NCBI GenBank assembly: GCA_041393775.1
Contig: JAWKJM010000003.1
Coordinates: forward strand, 558,001-622,000
DNA from: JADKAV01 sp041393775
Lineage (GTDB): Bacteria; Actinomycetota; Actinomycetes; S36-B12; UBA10799
Reading direction: 5' to 3'
Length of the DNA stretch: 64,000 nucleotides
Positions within the stretch are counted from its first letter, which is position 1. Each line of letters opens with the position of its first letter. Shown here piece by piece: positions 18,557-27,578 of this stretch. The position numbers were made by a program, and so were the translations under genes. The notes under the pieces are model-generated. The model did not search any database. It was not told the DNA's origin and saw only the letters and a list, made by a program, of their open reading frames with translations.

Positions 18557-19656
18557 AATCCCTGCTCCAGGTCGAACAAGGTGCTGACCTTGCCCGAAAA
18601 GACGGTCCACACGTTGTGGTCCTCCTCTTTCTTGACGATCGTCGGACGCGCGTCATCGACCTCCGTGGAGGAAAGGACTGCTTTGACGGTCAACAGGCTA
18701 CTGCGCGCGATGAACTGATCGGCCTGCCTGAGAAACAGTGACATCTGTCGCTGCTGGTGGCTGGCGCTGCTGGTGGGACGCACCGGACACGTGGAGCAGT
18801 CCGCCAGGCGCAGCGGGGAACACCCGGAGCGCCCCTGTTGACAGTCGAAGACCGGCTGGTTGCCATAGCGACGCAACGGTGTGAGTCCCACGCTGGTTAG
18901 GGATACATACTCGGTGTGTCCGAACGGCATCAGCGACCAGAACGGTCCATCCATCACCGTGAAACCGAGGTTGGCCAGGTCCGGCCCCACGTCGCCCAGA
19001 ATCACTTCAGCGAGTTCGAACATCAGAGGCAGGGGCTGCAGCCGCAATGCCTCTCGCACCGCGTTGGTTCCCGAATATGCCGCGATCACAACGCCCTCGG
19101 TTTCGACCACGGACCCATCGTCGAACCGCAGCAGGAATCCCTCGTCGACCCCGTGACCCGACACGACAGTCGTTTCGAGTCGGACCTCGATGTTCGGCCG
19201 CGCCTGCAGTTGCTCAGTCATCAACTGCCGCAGTACGCGAGCGTCAAAACTTGGCTCCTCGACGTGAAATGCGCGTTCGATCATTCCCGGATGGAACCAC
19301 CGCTGCGGGTCGATCTCGTCGGCTACCACACCGAGTCGAGGGATGAAAGCGGCGAAGTCACTTCCCGACGTCTTCGAGTTGTGGGCTGAGACGGCGTAGA
19401 TCTGTGTGAAGTCCCGGATCGCCGGGGCGTATCGCTCACGGAAGACCCTGTAGTAGGACAAAGCCTCGCTCGCGGTCAGCAGGCTCCGGGGATAGTGAAG
19501 ACCGGTGTGCAGGCGAGCCTGATTGACGTAGGAGGCCCGGCTCAGAAGTCGTGGGTCCTGCTCGACCAGCACAACATCATGTCCACGGTCGCCCAGGACC
19601 AGCGCGGCGTAGCAGCCGAAAAGTCCCCCACCTATGACGATTCGGGTGGGACTCAT
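18553..19656 (-). CDS. FAD-dependent oxidoreductase (DAO-like) with C-terminal cysteine cluster
   Basis: 367 aa. IVIGGGLFGCYAALVLGDRG is the dinucleotide-binding motif and VVLVEQDPRLLSR the second strand. NQARLHTGLHYPRS matches the DAO/UDP-galactopyranose-mutase-like sugar-cluster oxidoreductases. Four cysteines (272, 279, 287, 290) form a compact group that could bind a metal or an Fe-S cluster. Start ATG at 19656 with GGGAGG seven bases upstream. Coupled to the GT2-like gene by GTGA. Possible role: oxidising a lipid- or nucleotide-linked sugar before transfer; substrate unknown. Confidence 0.72.
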   Translation of the reverse strand: MSPTRIVIGGGLFGCYAALVLGDRGHDVVLVEQDPRLLSRASYVNQARLHTGLHYPRSLLTASEALSYYRVFRERYAPAIRDFTQIYAVSAHNSKTSGSDFAAFIPRLGVVADEIDPQRWFHPGMIERAFHVEEPSFDARVLRQLMTEQLQARPNIEVRLETTVVSGHGVDEGFLLRFDDGSVVETEGVVIAAYSGTNAVREALRLQPLPLMFELAEVILGDVGPDLANLGFTVMDGPFWSLMPFGHTEYVSLTSVGLTPLRRYGNQPVFDCQQGRSGCSPLRLADCSTCPVRPTSSASHQQRQMSLFLRQADQFIARSSLLTVKAVLSSTEVDDARPTIVKKEEDHNVWTVFSGKVSTLFDLEQGL

Positions 19657-19802
19657 TCGTCAACCTCCCAGAACCCGTGGCCGGAGGACCCACTCGCAGG
19701 CTTCTCCACCGCAGAACTGTACAACTCCAGGTCCTGCCTCCCGGACCGGGCGATCCTGTGCGGACTCCAGGACGCTCGGGCGACCCCAGCGACGCCGTTC
19801 GC

Positions 19803-19808
19803 TACCGT
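19803..19808 (+). promoter_or_regulatory. -10 element of a likely leaderless promoter
   Basis: TACCGT lies seven bases before the GTG at 19816. No Shine-Dalgarno is visible. Confidence 0.45.
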
Positions 19809-19815
19809 GAGTGGC

Positions 19816-20574
19816 GTGGATGCACTCGTGGGCTCGACCGGTTTCGTCGGCGGGCATCTGCAGCGTGCTCATCGATTTGATCTGTCAGTTCACAGGTCGG
19901 ATGTCGGCGAACTCACCGGCAGGCACGTGGACTTGCTCGTCTGTGCCGGTCTGCCGGCCGCCAAGTGGCTGGCCAACAAGGACCCGCAGGCGGACTGGTC
20001 GAACATGGCCGCGCTGGCGAAGGTCCTCGCCACTGTGCGCCCGGCAAGAGCAGTTCTGATCTCGACGATCGACGTCTATCAACCGGCCGTGGACGTTGAT
20101 GAGAGTGATCCGCCGGACTTCGACGCTCCCGGTGCCTACGGTGCCCACCGTGCGTGGTTCGAAACGTTCTTCCAGGCGCGATTCCCCGGCAGCACTGTCC
20201 TTCGCCTCCCCGGTCTCTTCGGCCCGGACCTGCGCAAGAACCTGATCTACGACCTGTTGCACGGGCGGCGTGATCAGTGGCAAGCCATGAACCCTGAGTC
20301 ACGCTTCCAGTTCTTCGATGCAACCCGCACCTGGGACGTGGTGGAGCAGGCCTGGCGCCACGGTCTGTCCTTAGTGAACGTGACCAGTGAGCCGGTCAGC
20401 GCTCAGCAAATCTCGGCACTGTTCGCAGTGGAACTCCGGGGGACCTCGCCAGCCGTCTCATACGACATGCGTTCACTGCACGCCGAGCGTTTCGGCGGCA
20501 GCGACGGGTATATCTTCAGCGCACGTCAGGTCCTCAGGCAGATCGACGACTTGCGCAGGGCGTCCGTCCAGTGA
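19816..20574 (+). CDS. NAD(P)-dependent SDR (epimerase/reductase-like)
   Basis: 252 aa. DALVGSTGFVGGHL at the extreme N-terminus gives the glycine-rich cofactor motif. LISTIDVYQP is the serine strand, and GAYGAHRAWFE holds a YxxxR where YxxxK is usual. The lysine change is a warning for catalysis. LRLPGLFGPDLRKN fits the RmlD/GME-like substrate loop. Start GTG 19816 follows a -10 hexamer; GTG 19807 is also in frame. Heads a three-gene + strand operon with GTGA overlaps. Probably acts on the same unusual sugar as the isomerase-like protein that follows. Confidence 0.72.
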   Translation: MDALVGSTGFVGGHLQRAHRFDLSVHRSDVGELTGRHVDLLVCAGLPAAKWLANKDPQADWSNMAALAKVLATVRPARAVLISTIDVYQPAVDVDESDPPDFDAPGAYGAHRAWFETFFQARFPGSTVLRLPGLFGPDLRKNLIYDLLHGRRDQWQAMNPESRFQFFDATRTWDVVEQAWRHGLSLVNVTSEPVSAQQISALFAVELRGTSPAVSYDMRSLHAERFGGSDGYIFSARQVLRQIDDLRRASVQ

Positions 20575-21377
20575 ACCTGTCGGTGTCGAATCTCGCCTGG
20601 GGAGATGTCCCCCTGCCGCACATTGCCCCGCTCCTGCGGGCGGCCGGTGTCGAGGGTGTCGAAATCGCACCCACCGCCGTTTGGCCGGAGGCGCCAGATG
20701 TGGATGACGCAGCGATCCGTCGACTGCAGCAGTCCATCGACGAGTCAGGCTTGGCGGTATCCGGGGTTCAGTCTCTTCTCTACGGCCACCCGGAACTGCA
20801 ACTCCTGGACTCTGCCACGTGGCCGGCACTTCACGAACACCTTCGGAGAGTGCTCGGCCTGGCCGGCTCGCTGGGAGCCGACGTAGCCGTGTTCGGGTCC
20901 CCGCGCAATCGCACACGTGGTCGCATGTCCGTCGCCGAGGCGGATGGAGTTGCCGCGGAGTTCCTCACCGGGCTGCTGCCAGTGCTCGAGGCCAACGGCG
21001 TGGTCTTGACCCTGGAGCCCAACGCTCCCGCCTATGGGGCGGACTACTTGACCGGCTACAGGGATGCCGTGCGCTTGGCCGACCTGATCGGTTCGCCGTG
21101 GGTGCAGCCACAGATCGACACCGGGTGCCTGGCGATGGTTGGCGAGGATCCAGCTGAGATGGCGCAGGTCAGGACACCCGGGCATGTACACGTGAGCGCC
21201 CCGCAGTTGAAGATGCCTCCAGGTGAGTTGGACCATCGTCGGTTGGTCAGGCAGTTGCGGGAGGCCGGATACACCGGCTGGGTCGTGCTCGAGATGCTCC
21301 AAGTGGCGCCCGACGTGCAAGGGGCCGCCGTGAGGGCTGCCGAGTGGCTGGTCAGCACGTATCGGGACGAGATGTGA
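20571..21377 (+). CDS. Sugar phosphate isomerase/epimerase-like TIM barrel
   Basis: 268 aa, AP-endonuclease-2/xylose-isomerase-like barrel. Metal-ligand positions are visible as VEIAP, TLEPN (Glu on strand 6), PQIDTGCLAM (Asp), HVHVSAPQLKMP (His) and VVLEML (Glu). GTG start at 20571 overlaps the previous stop. The family isomerises or epimerises free or phosphorylated sugars and inositols. Placed between an SDR and a GT2, so a step in making an uncommon sugar donor is likely (inference). Confidence 0.78.
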   Translation: MNLSVSNLAWGDVPLPHIAPLLRAAGVEGVEIAPTAVWPEAPDVDDAAIRRLQQSIDESGLAVSGVQSLLYGHPELQLLDSATWPALHEHLRRVLGLAGSLGADVAVFGSPRNRTRGRMSVAEADGVAAEFLTGLLPVLEANGVVLTLEPNAPAYGADYLTGYRDAVRLADLIGSPWVQPQIDTGCLAMVGEDPAEMAQVRTPGHVHVSAPQLKMPPGELDHRRLVRQLREAGYTGWVVLEMLQVAPDVQGAAVRAAEWLVSTYRDEM

Positions 21378-22168
21378 CGCAGCAGTCGGTGACGGGGGTC
21401 GAGGGCGTACCCGACTACCTGAAGACGGAACTGACCGCATACCGTAACCGGACGGCCCTGGTCATCCCGGTGCTCAACGAGGACGGCAGGATCACAGAAC
21501 AACTGGGCCGGATTCGCGATCTGGATCCCCCTGTGGATGTGATCATCGCCGACGGTGGCAGCACTGATGGATCGACCGATCCTGAAGTCCTGCGGGGTAT
21601 GGGGGTGACAACCCTACTGACCAAGACTGGACCTGGCAGACTCTCGGCACAGTTGCGGATGGCCATCCACCATTGCCTGCATTCCGGCTACTCCGCAGTC
21701 ATCACGATGGACGGCAACGGCAAAGACGGCGTCGAAGGGATCCCCACCATCGCCAGTGCCTTGGACGATGGCTACGACTTCGTCCAGGGCTCCCGGTTCC
21801 TGACTGGCGGCGGCAGTCAGAACACACCGAAAGACCGGTACCTGGCGATCCGGTTGATCCACGCTCCGTTGACCAGCCTGGGCGCCCACCACTGGTTCAC
21901 CGACACCACGAACGGATTTCGGGGCCATTCCCGCCGACTGCTGCAGGACCCGCGGGTGGCGCCGTTGCGAGACGTCTTCGACACCTACGAACTGCTTGCC
22001 TATCTCCCGATCCGGGCCGCTCGACTCGGAATGAGAGTGACAGAGGTTCCAGTGTTCCGCGGCTATCCGAAGCGGGAACCGACTCCCACGAAGATCCAGG
22101 GACCGGGTGCGCACTCGAACCTGATGGGAATTCTGATGAGGGCCGTGCGTGGACGCTACAACCCGTAG
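21374..22168 (+). CDS. GT2 family glycosyltransferase (DPM/GtrB-like soluble)
   Basis: 264 aa. TALVIPVLNEDGRITEQLGR opens the GT-A fold. IIADGGSTDGSTD and VITMDGNGKDGVEG carry the nucleotide and metal motifs; the usual DADGQH is DGNGKD here. DTTNGFRGHSRRLLQD matches dolichol-phosphate-mannose-synthase-like enzymes. No C-terminal membrane span is seen. The GTG at 21374 overlaps the upstream stop (GTGA). Likely transfers a sugar to polyprenyl phosphate. Ends 10 bp from the convergent WsaF-like gene. Confidence 0.82.
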   Translation: MTQQSVTGVEGVPDYLKTELTAYRNRTALVIPVLNEDGRITEQLGRIRDLDPPVDVIIADGGSTDGSTDPEVLRGMGVTTLLTKTGPGRLSAQLRMAIHHCLHSGYSAVITMDGNGKDGVEGIPTIASALDDGYDFVQGSRFLTGGGSQNTPKDRYLAIRLIHAPLTSLGAHHWFTDTTNGFRGHSRRLLQDPRVAPLRDVFDTYELLAYLPIRAARLGMRVTEVPVFRGYPKREPTPTKIQGPGAHSNLMGILMRAVRGRYNP

Positions 22169-22178
22169 TCGGATGCAG

Positions 22179-23300
22179 TCAGTCACGCGTGAGCCGACTG
22201 ATGATCGAACGCTGTCCCGCCGGTGACCACGCATCGGTGGGCGCCACGACGATGGGATCGCCGGTGTAGACCGGGCCGGTTGCTCGCGCAGCAGGGATAT
22301 CACCTGCGATGTGGCCCTCGATGAAGCGGACGAAAGCCTCTGCTTCTGCGACCTGTGGTCTGGCACGCATGTATTCGGCGCCGCCGGAAGAAAGGTCTGA
22401 GCGCATGATCTCGTCCTCGGCCAGGGTCACGAGGGCTTCGGTCAGGGATTGCGGGTCAGGTCGGGCCAGCAGACAACCGTCGCCGGGAAGGTCGTAGATG
22501 TTGTTGGCCAGACCCAGTTCGACCACTGGAAGGCCGCAGGCCATCATCTCAAACGGCACGCGGCTCGGATTGGATGCGCTCAGGCACAGGCCCGCGTATG
22601 ACGTCCGGTAGAGGTTGGCCAGGGCCGACTTGGAAACGAGCCCGAGATGCCTGTGTCGAGCACCTAGGGACGGCCCCCTCTCGCTACCGACCGTCACCAC
22701 CTCCACCGGGCTCCGGTCCATGAGTCTGCGTAGCGTTTCGCAGACGAGTTCAGAGCAGCGACGCGGTTTGTCCGGCTGGTAGATGGCCACGATGCGGGGT
22801 CTGCGCCGGTCTTCTGAGACCGCGTACACCGACAAGTCGGCGGTGAACGGCACCGACCAGGCCCGGACGGCGTGATCGGCAGCCAGCTTGTGCTGCAACC
22901 AGTGTCCGATCACGAGGGTCTTCAGACCCAGGTCGTAGGAGGCGCCGGCCACCACCGCGAGATCACCCGCGGGGAAGAACAGGGGCTCGTAGTCCTGCAC
23001 GAAATACAGCCTGCGCGCGGTGGTTCGCATCGCCGCGACCGGACCGGCGGTGAACCACGTGGTCGCCACCACCGCGTCGGAGTCCGGCAGCGAGGCGGGC
23101 CAGCCCAGGCTGGTTTCGCACTGCTGTACTCCATGCCATTCCACGGTCTTGCGCACGACATTGCGCATCCTGCGCGACTCCTGCACGTGCAGCCGCACCC
23201 GGTGGCCCACCGAAGCCAGCGCCTCGGCGTTTGCCACGATCGTCCGATGGCCACCCGAACCCTGTAAGGGCGTGGGGAGCAGGAAGTCGATCGTCGGCAA
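22179..23300 (-). CDS. GT4 glycosyltransferase, WsaF-like (rhamnosyltransferase family)
   Basis: 373 aa. IDFLLPTPLQGSGGHRTI at the N-terminus and YFVQDYEPLFFPAGDL in the centre are hallmarks of the WsaF group, known from S-layer glycan rhamnosylation. The C-terminal half has FEMMACGLPVVELGLANN. Start is a TTG three bases after the methyltransferase stop. Last gene of the operon that begins at 27422. A rhamnose donor is suggested by family only; no rml genes are complete in this window. Confidence 0.85.
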   Translation of the reverse strand: MPTIDFLLPTPLQGSGGHRTIVANAEALASVGHRVRLHVQESRRMRNVVRKTVEWHGVQQCETSLGWPASLPDSDAVVATTWFTAGPVAAMRTTARRLYFVQDYEPLFFPAGDLAVVAGASYDLGLKTLVIGHWLQHKLAADHAVRAWSVPFTADLSVYAVSEDRRRPRIVAIYQPDKPRRCSELVCETLRRLMDRSPVEVVTVGSERGPSLGARHRHLGLVSKSALANLYRTSYAGLCLSASNPSRVPFEMMACGLPVVELGLANNIYDLPGDGCLLARPDPQSLTEALVTLAEDEIMRSDLSSGGAEYMRARPQVAEAEAFVRFIEGHIAGDIPAARATGPVYTGDPIVVAPTDAWSPAGQRSIISRLTRD

Positions 23301-23303
23301 GTG

Positions 23304-23951
23304 CTAGGCCTTCGCGATGAGCAGCATCTGCCCGGCCAGGGGCTTGACCGGCGACTTCAGATATGCCGAGATCAACTTCGAACTCACCGGCAGACGCGAC
23401 TTGACAGTCAGCGGGAGGAACCGGCCCTGCACCTTCTCGAGTTCCCATCCCCGCGACTCCAGGAACGTCGACATCCCGATGTCCGACCACACCGAGACGT
23501 GCGTGAAGTCATCGAAGTAGTTCTTGGCCGCCAAGCGGTAGTTCGGCTGCACCAGGATCAGTCGGCCACCGGGCACGAGGATCCGGCGGGCGTGGTCCAA
23601 CACCTCGTCGATCTGCTCGTGGGTGAGGTGCTCGAGCAGATTCGAGGCGAACACCACGTTGACCGTGTCCGTTTCGATCTCCGAGAGGTCCGTCGCCGAC
23701 GCGACGATCGCCTCGACGCCGGGTCCCACCCGTTGCGTGATCCCGGGCCACAGGTCGACGGCGATCCGCCGCTTCGCGTCGACGTTGTTGATGAAGTCGC
23801 ACCAGCCGGCTCCGAGCTCGACCACCGTGTCACCGGAATCGATGTAGTGGGAGAAGAACTCCCTGGTCAGCGTGCGCCAGAGGACGTCGCGCTTCTTGTC
23901 ATAGGTCAGGCGCGTGGCGAAGTAGGCCTCCGCGTCCTCATGCTTGGTCAT
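23304..23951 (-). CDS. Class I SAM-dependent methyltransferase
   Basis: 215 aa. VVELGAGWCDFINNV is motif I, RIAVDLWP the acidic loop, VVFASNLLEHLTHEQ motif IV and ILVPGGRLILVQPN the post-motif strand. This is the Methyltransf_11-type fold often found in glycan loci. It overlaps the GT2 upstream by 14 bases. A likely job is methylating a sugar or capping a chain; the substrate cannot be read from sequence. Confidence 0.82.
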   Translation of the reverse strand: MTKHEDAEAYFATRLTYDKKRDVLWRTLTREFFSHYIDSGDTVVELGAGWCDFINNVDAKRRIAVDLWPGITQRVGPGVEAIVASATDLSEIETDTVNVVFASNLLEHLTHEQIDEVLDHARRILVPGGRLILVQPNYRLAAKNYFDDFTHVSVWSDIGMSTFLESRGWELEKVQGRFLPLTVKSRLPVSSKLISAYLKSPVKPLAGQMLLIAKA

Positions 23952-24942
23952 ATGCGCTCCGATCCTTGAGCCAGCGCCACCCGAACAGGATGCCCATCAT
24001 CATGCGGACACCCACCTTCGCCGCGCGGGAGTTGGAGGTGTTGCCGCCCTTGGACACGCCCACCCGCGGGTAGAACGTGATCGGGACCTCGACGAGCCGG
24101 AACTGGTGCTGCATCACGGTGTCGAGGAAATGAGCATTGAACTCGAGGTTCACCCGCGGGTCGAAGATCCCGAGATGCTCGCGCAGGAAATCGCTGCGAC
24201 ACACCTTGAAGGTGGTACCCACGTCGGAGATCGTGCCGCGGCCGAGGTGCTTGAACTCCAGCAACTTCCCGACCGCGAAGTTCCCATAGAACATGAAGGT
24301 GGTCAGTTGGGTCTCGGGGGCGCGCAGTTGCTCGACGATCCGCGTTCCGTTGACGATGTGAGCATGGGCGGAATACGCGGCCAGTTTGTCCAGGTCGCTG
24401 GCGCGGAACGTCATGTCTCCCTCGCACAGGGCGACGAGGTCGGTGTCGGTGTATGCGGCGGCCTCCGAGAGCGCACGGTGTACGCACTGTCCGTAGCCGG
24501 GCTTCATCTCGGTAAGCACGATGGCGCCGTGCGCCCGTGCCACCTCGGCGGTGGCATCCGAACTGTTGTTGTCGATCACCAGCACCCGCTTGGCCAGCGG
24601 ATGCGCCAGGAAGTCGTCGACCGCCTCCCCGATGCTGGCCTCGTCGTTGTAGGCGGTGAGTACGACGGTCATCTCGAGTGCCGACACGGGTTCGTCGAAG
24701 ATCTCCCGGCGACCCCGCCGACGGGGAGCCAGAATGATCGCGTCGAGGGCGATCAGACCCAAGCCGAGCAGGAGCGGCGCACCCGAGGACCAGACCAGGA
24801 TCCGGCTGAAGCCCTGGTCGATGCCGATCAGACCCAGGAGGGCAGCGGAGAACACGCCGACGAGGTAGGTGGCGACGGCGGCGGATGCGATCACCAGGCC
24901 CCACATGGCAGCAGGAATCGGGATCGAACGGTTCAGGTTCAC
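23938..24942 (-). CDS. GT2 glycosyltransferase with N-terminal membrane spans
   Basis: 334 aa. Two N-terminal membrane helices (WGLVIASAAVATYLVGVFSA and a second near 45-65) precede a GT-A domain. The domain has MTVVLTAYNDEASIGEAVDD, DNNSSDAT, CEGDMTFRA (metal site) and a later YPRVGVSKGGN. Membrane spans before rather than after the domain is the reverse of the usual GtrB order. Start GTG 24942 overlaps the stop of the 827-aa membrane protein (GTGA). Probably makes a polyprenyl-phosphate sugar for that neighbour (inference). Confidence 0.83.
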   Translation of the reverse strand: MNLNRSIPIPAAMWGLVIASAAVATYLVGVFSAALLGLIGIDQGFSRILVWSSGAPLLLGLGLIALDAIILAPRRRGRREIFDEPVSALEMTVVLTAYNDEASIGEAVDDFLAHPLAKRVLVIDNNSSDATAEVARAHGAIVLTEMKPGYGQCVHRALSEAAAYTDTDLVALCEGDMTFRASDLDKLAAYSAHAHIVNGTRIVEQLRAPETQLTTFMFYGNFAVGKLLEFKHLGRGTISDVGTTFKVCRSDFLREHLGIFDPRVNLEFNAHFLDTVMQHQFRLVEVPITFYPRVGVSKGGNTSNSRAAKVGVRMMMGILFGWRWLKDRSAYDQA

Positions 24943-27422
24943 TTGAAAACCTCGATGGTCCTTCCGTCGTAGACCAGGGAGCGGCCGCACAATTCCGGTT
25001 CGCCGGAACCCCCGACCACGACGATGACCTCCGGAGTCTGCTCTGCGGCCCCACCATCGGAGGCACAGGCCGATTGCGGGTCAAGGGTAGCACCGGTGCA
25101 GTTCACGCAGTCGACGTTCTCATCCCGGGCGATCGTGGTGAGCAGGGCGAATGCCACCCGATCCCGGTCGGTGCCGGCGATGGGCTGGTCGCCTCGCACG
25201 ATCGCCATAGTCGTGGCGCCCGTGATGGCGTCCCGGGCTTCCTCGAGTTCGGGTTGCAGCGATGCATGCGACGGCGCCGCCTCTTTGCCGTCCCGTGTGA
25301 TCAGCCAGGTGGCGCGGTCTGCTACGTCGACCCGCATCCACAGCAGCGAGGAGATCGCGGTCAGCGCCAAGACGCCCGGCAGGACCCGAGGGCGCCACTG
25401 CGAGGTGGCGAAGATCAGCGGGAGCAGGCACGCGGTGGTCCAGAAGGCCTTGAACGCCGCGTAGACGCTGTCGCCGGCCAGAAGGTAGGCCGAGAAACCC
25501 AGCCAGACGGCGATTGTCGCCAGCGATGCGAGGAACGCGAACGACCCCGCACTGGCCCGCCAGCGGATGGCGACGGCAGTGACCACGACCAGTAGCGCCA
25601 GCAATGCCACCGTCAGGGTGCCTGGCGTCGCGGCGTCGGCGGCGGCTGCCCAGAGCTCGCGGCCGGGGAAACCCATCGCGGCGGTCGCCGGCTGATCGGC
25701 CGCCCGCCACTGGTATGGCTGGAATCCGGCACCCAGCATCACCAGTTGCAGCGGGCTGTAGCCGGCGAGCAACACGTTGCGGGCGATCGAGTCGAGTCCC
25801 GACTGGAAGACCTCGGTCTGTTTGAAGTTGACCACCGTGAGCAGGGCCAGGTTCAGGAGTACCAGGGTCAACACTGCGATCGCGGGTCCGACCCGCAGGG
25901 CCGACCGGATCCGATCGCGCCCGGCCAGCGCGGCCACCAGGACACCGAATATCAGCACGGCGAGGAAGTACGGGTACACCGCCCCCATCGCTGCGAGCAC
26001 GGCCGCGGTGGCCAGGCCCAGGAAACCCCCCGATCGAGAGATCTCCGGCGCCTTCTCCAGCAGCACGGTGAGGGCGAGGATCAAGGCGGGTGCGAATGCC
26101 AACAGGTAGTACTGGGAGAGGTAGTCCTCGGTCAGCAGCCCGGTGAAGGGCGGAGCGAGCAACGTGAGCACCACGACCGCGGTGGCCACCTTGCCGCCGC
26201 CGAGATGTGCCCGCAGCCCGAGCAGGGATGTCGCGTAGATCAGATAGAGCAGGATCGCCAGCAGCCCGAAGGCGGCGACCGTGGAAGGCCCGAACACGGA
26301 CACACCCGCCGCGGACACACTGTCGATGGATCGCCAGGAGAACCCTGCGCCGCTGGTGAGGACTCCGGCTTGCTGGGCCTCGGGCAGGTTCTGCATGGAT
26401 ATCAACGAGTGATCGCGCACGATACTTGCCAGCGAGGAGTACTCGAACAGGTCTGTTTTGTACTCGCCGACGTAGGAAGCGCCCCACAGCAGCACGGGGA
26501 AGAAGAGCACGACGCCGGGGATCGACGCCAGCAGCAGCAGACTGCCGCCGGCACCGGCACTGTCAGCCAGCGGCGGTCGGGCCCTGACCCAGCGGACCAC
26601 GATCGCGGCGACCGCCAGCGCCGCCACTAGCGGTGCTGCCCAACGCACCGGGATCCAGTAGGAGGCTCCGTTCAGCACGACGAACAGCAGCGCAGCGCCG
26701 GCCGCCGCCCGCAGTGCTTCCCGTCCCGCGCCGGCGTCCGCTGAGGGGTCCAGCGACCGCCCGAGCAGCCAGAACAGCGCCAGCATGCCCGCCGCGGCCA
26801 GTAGCGTCAACCAACCCAGGATCGCCACCCGCAGTGCTGGTGTCGCGGAGGCGGACAGGGGGACGACGTCCTGCCCCGCCAGATCGATCGTCCGAGTCCC
26901 GATCGTCGCCGTCAGGTGGGCGCCACTTGGGTCCTGCAGTCCCGCCGGAATACTGCGCCAGAGCATGGCCGTCGTGCGAGTGTAGCGCTGCTCGGGGCTG
27001 GGCAGGACGACCGCGGAACCGGGGCTCAGAGAGACGGGCGCGGCGGCGTCGCGCCGCGCGGTGGCCGGTCCACTGTCCGGGAGAGCAGTGATCGTGACGT
27101 CCCCGAGCACACCCTCAAGTTCCAGGGGTTCACCACGCTCGACGGTCAGCGTCGCGTCCTCGGCGGGCTGCTGTCCCGAGGTGATGAGACCAGCATCGAA
27201 GCGCTGCGGCCAATCGAGGTCGACCGACACGTGTGCCGGGCGCTGCGCGTCCGCGGCCACCTCGATGGACGTCGCATGCGCCTCACCGCTGCTCTGCCAA
27301 AGGTCCGACTCAGGTGCGCCTCCCCGCGCGGTCAGGGTGACCGGGACGAAGGCGGCTGTGAGGACCAGAAGCGCGAGAGCGGCGACCGCCGCCAGTACCG
27401 CCCGCCGCAGCGATCCACTCAT
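24939..27422 (-). CDS. Large polytopic membrane protein of a glycan cluster
   Basis: 827 aa. An N-terminal anchor (AVLAAVAALALLVLTAAFVP) leads into an extracytoplasmic beta-rich domain (about 30-190). About a dozen hydrophobic spans follow, then a C-terminal outer domain with paired cysteines (CVNCTG, CASDGG, ELCGRS). An acidic loop near YVGEYKTDLFEYSSLAS could be the first-loop acid of a GT-C enzyme, but no DxD is certain. ATG at 27422 lies seven bases after TATCGT (27430-27435), so it is probably leaderless. It overlaps the GT2 that may supply its donor. Function is not assigned; a GT-C transferase or polymerase is the best guess. Confidence 0.62.
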   Translation of the reverse strand: MSGSLRRAVLAAVAALALLVLTAAFVPVTLTARGGAPESDLWQSSGEAHATSIEVAADAQRPAHVSVDLDWPQRFDAGLITSGQQPAEDATLTVERGEPLELEGVLGDVTITALPDSGPATARRDAAAPVSLSPGSAVVLPSPEQRYTRTTAMLWRSIPAGLQDPSGAHLTATIGTRTIDLAGQDVVPLSASATPALRVAILGWLTLLAAAGMLALFWLLGRSLDPSADAGAGREALRAAAGAALLFVVLNGASYWIPVRWAAPLVAALAVAAIVVRWVRARPPLADSAGAGGSLLLLASIPGVVLFFPVLLWGASYVGEYKTDLFEYSSLASIVRDHSLISMQNLPEAQQAGVLTSGAGFSWRSIDSVSAAGVSVFGPSTVAAFGLLAILLYLIYATSLLGLRAHLGGGKVATAVVVLTLLAPPFTGLLTEDYLSQYYLLAFAPALILALTVLLEKAPEISRSGGFLGLATAAVLAAMGAVYPYFLAVLIFGVLVAALAGRDRIRSALRVGPAIAVLTLVLLNLALLTVVNFKQTEVFQSGLDSIARNVLLAGYSPLQLVMLGAGFQPYQWRAADQPATAAMGFPGRELWAAAADAATPGTLTVALLALLVVVTAVAIRWRASAGSFAFLASLATIAVWLGFSAYLLAGDSVYAAFKAFWTTACLLPLIFATSQWRPRVLPGVLALTAISSLLWMRVDVADRATWLITRDGKEAAPSHASLQPELEEARDAITGATTMAIVRGDQPIAGTDRDRVAFALLTTIARDENVDCVNCTGATLDPQSACASDGGAAEQTPEVIVVVGGSGEPELCGRSLVYDGRTIEVFK

Positions 27423-27429
27423 CGCAGCC

Positions 27430-27435
27430 ACGATA
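27430..27435 (-). promoter_or_regulatory. -10 element of a leaderless promoter
   Basis: TATCGT on the minus strand, seven bases before the ATG at 27422. Confidence 0.5.
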
Positions 27436-27578
27436 CCGGCCGCGCGATCGGCCCTTCGAGGGCGCAGTCATCCGGCGCCAGGGGTTCAGGCCGGGGCGCC
27501 CGCTCTGAGGGGCAGGAGCGGCGATCACCTAGGCTGGCCGAGGCAGACAGGGTCCTCAGGAGAACCGGATGGGGCGGC

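Noticed and set aside
24939..27422. Naming the 827-aa membrane protein as an arabinosyltransferase or O-antigen ligase
   Set aside because: Only generic membrane topology is visible; no family-defining motif could be placed.
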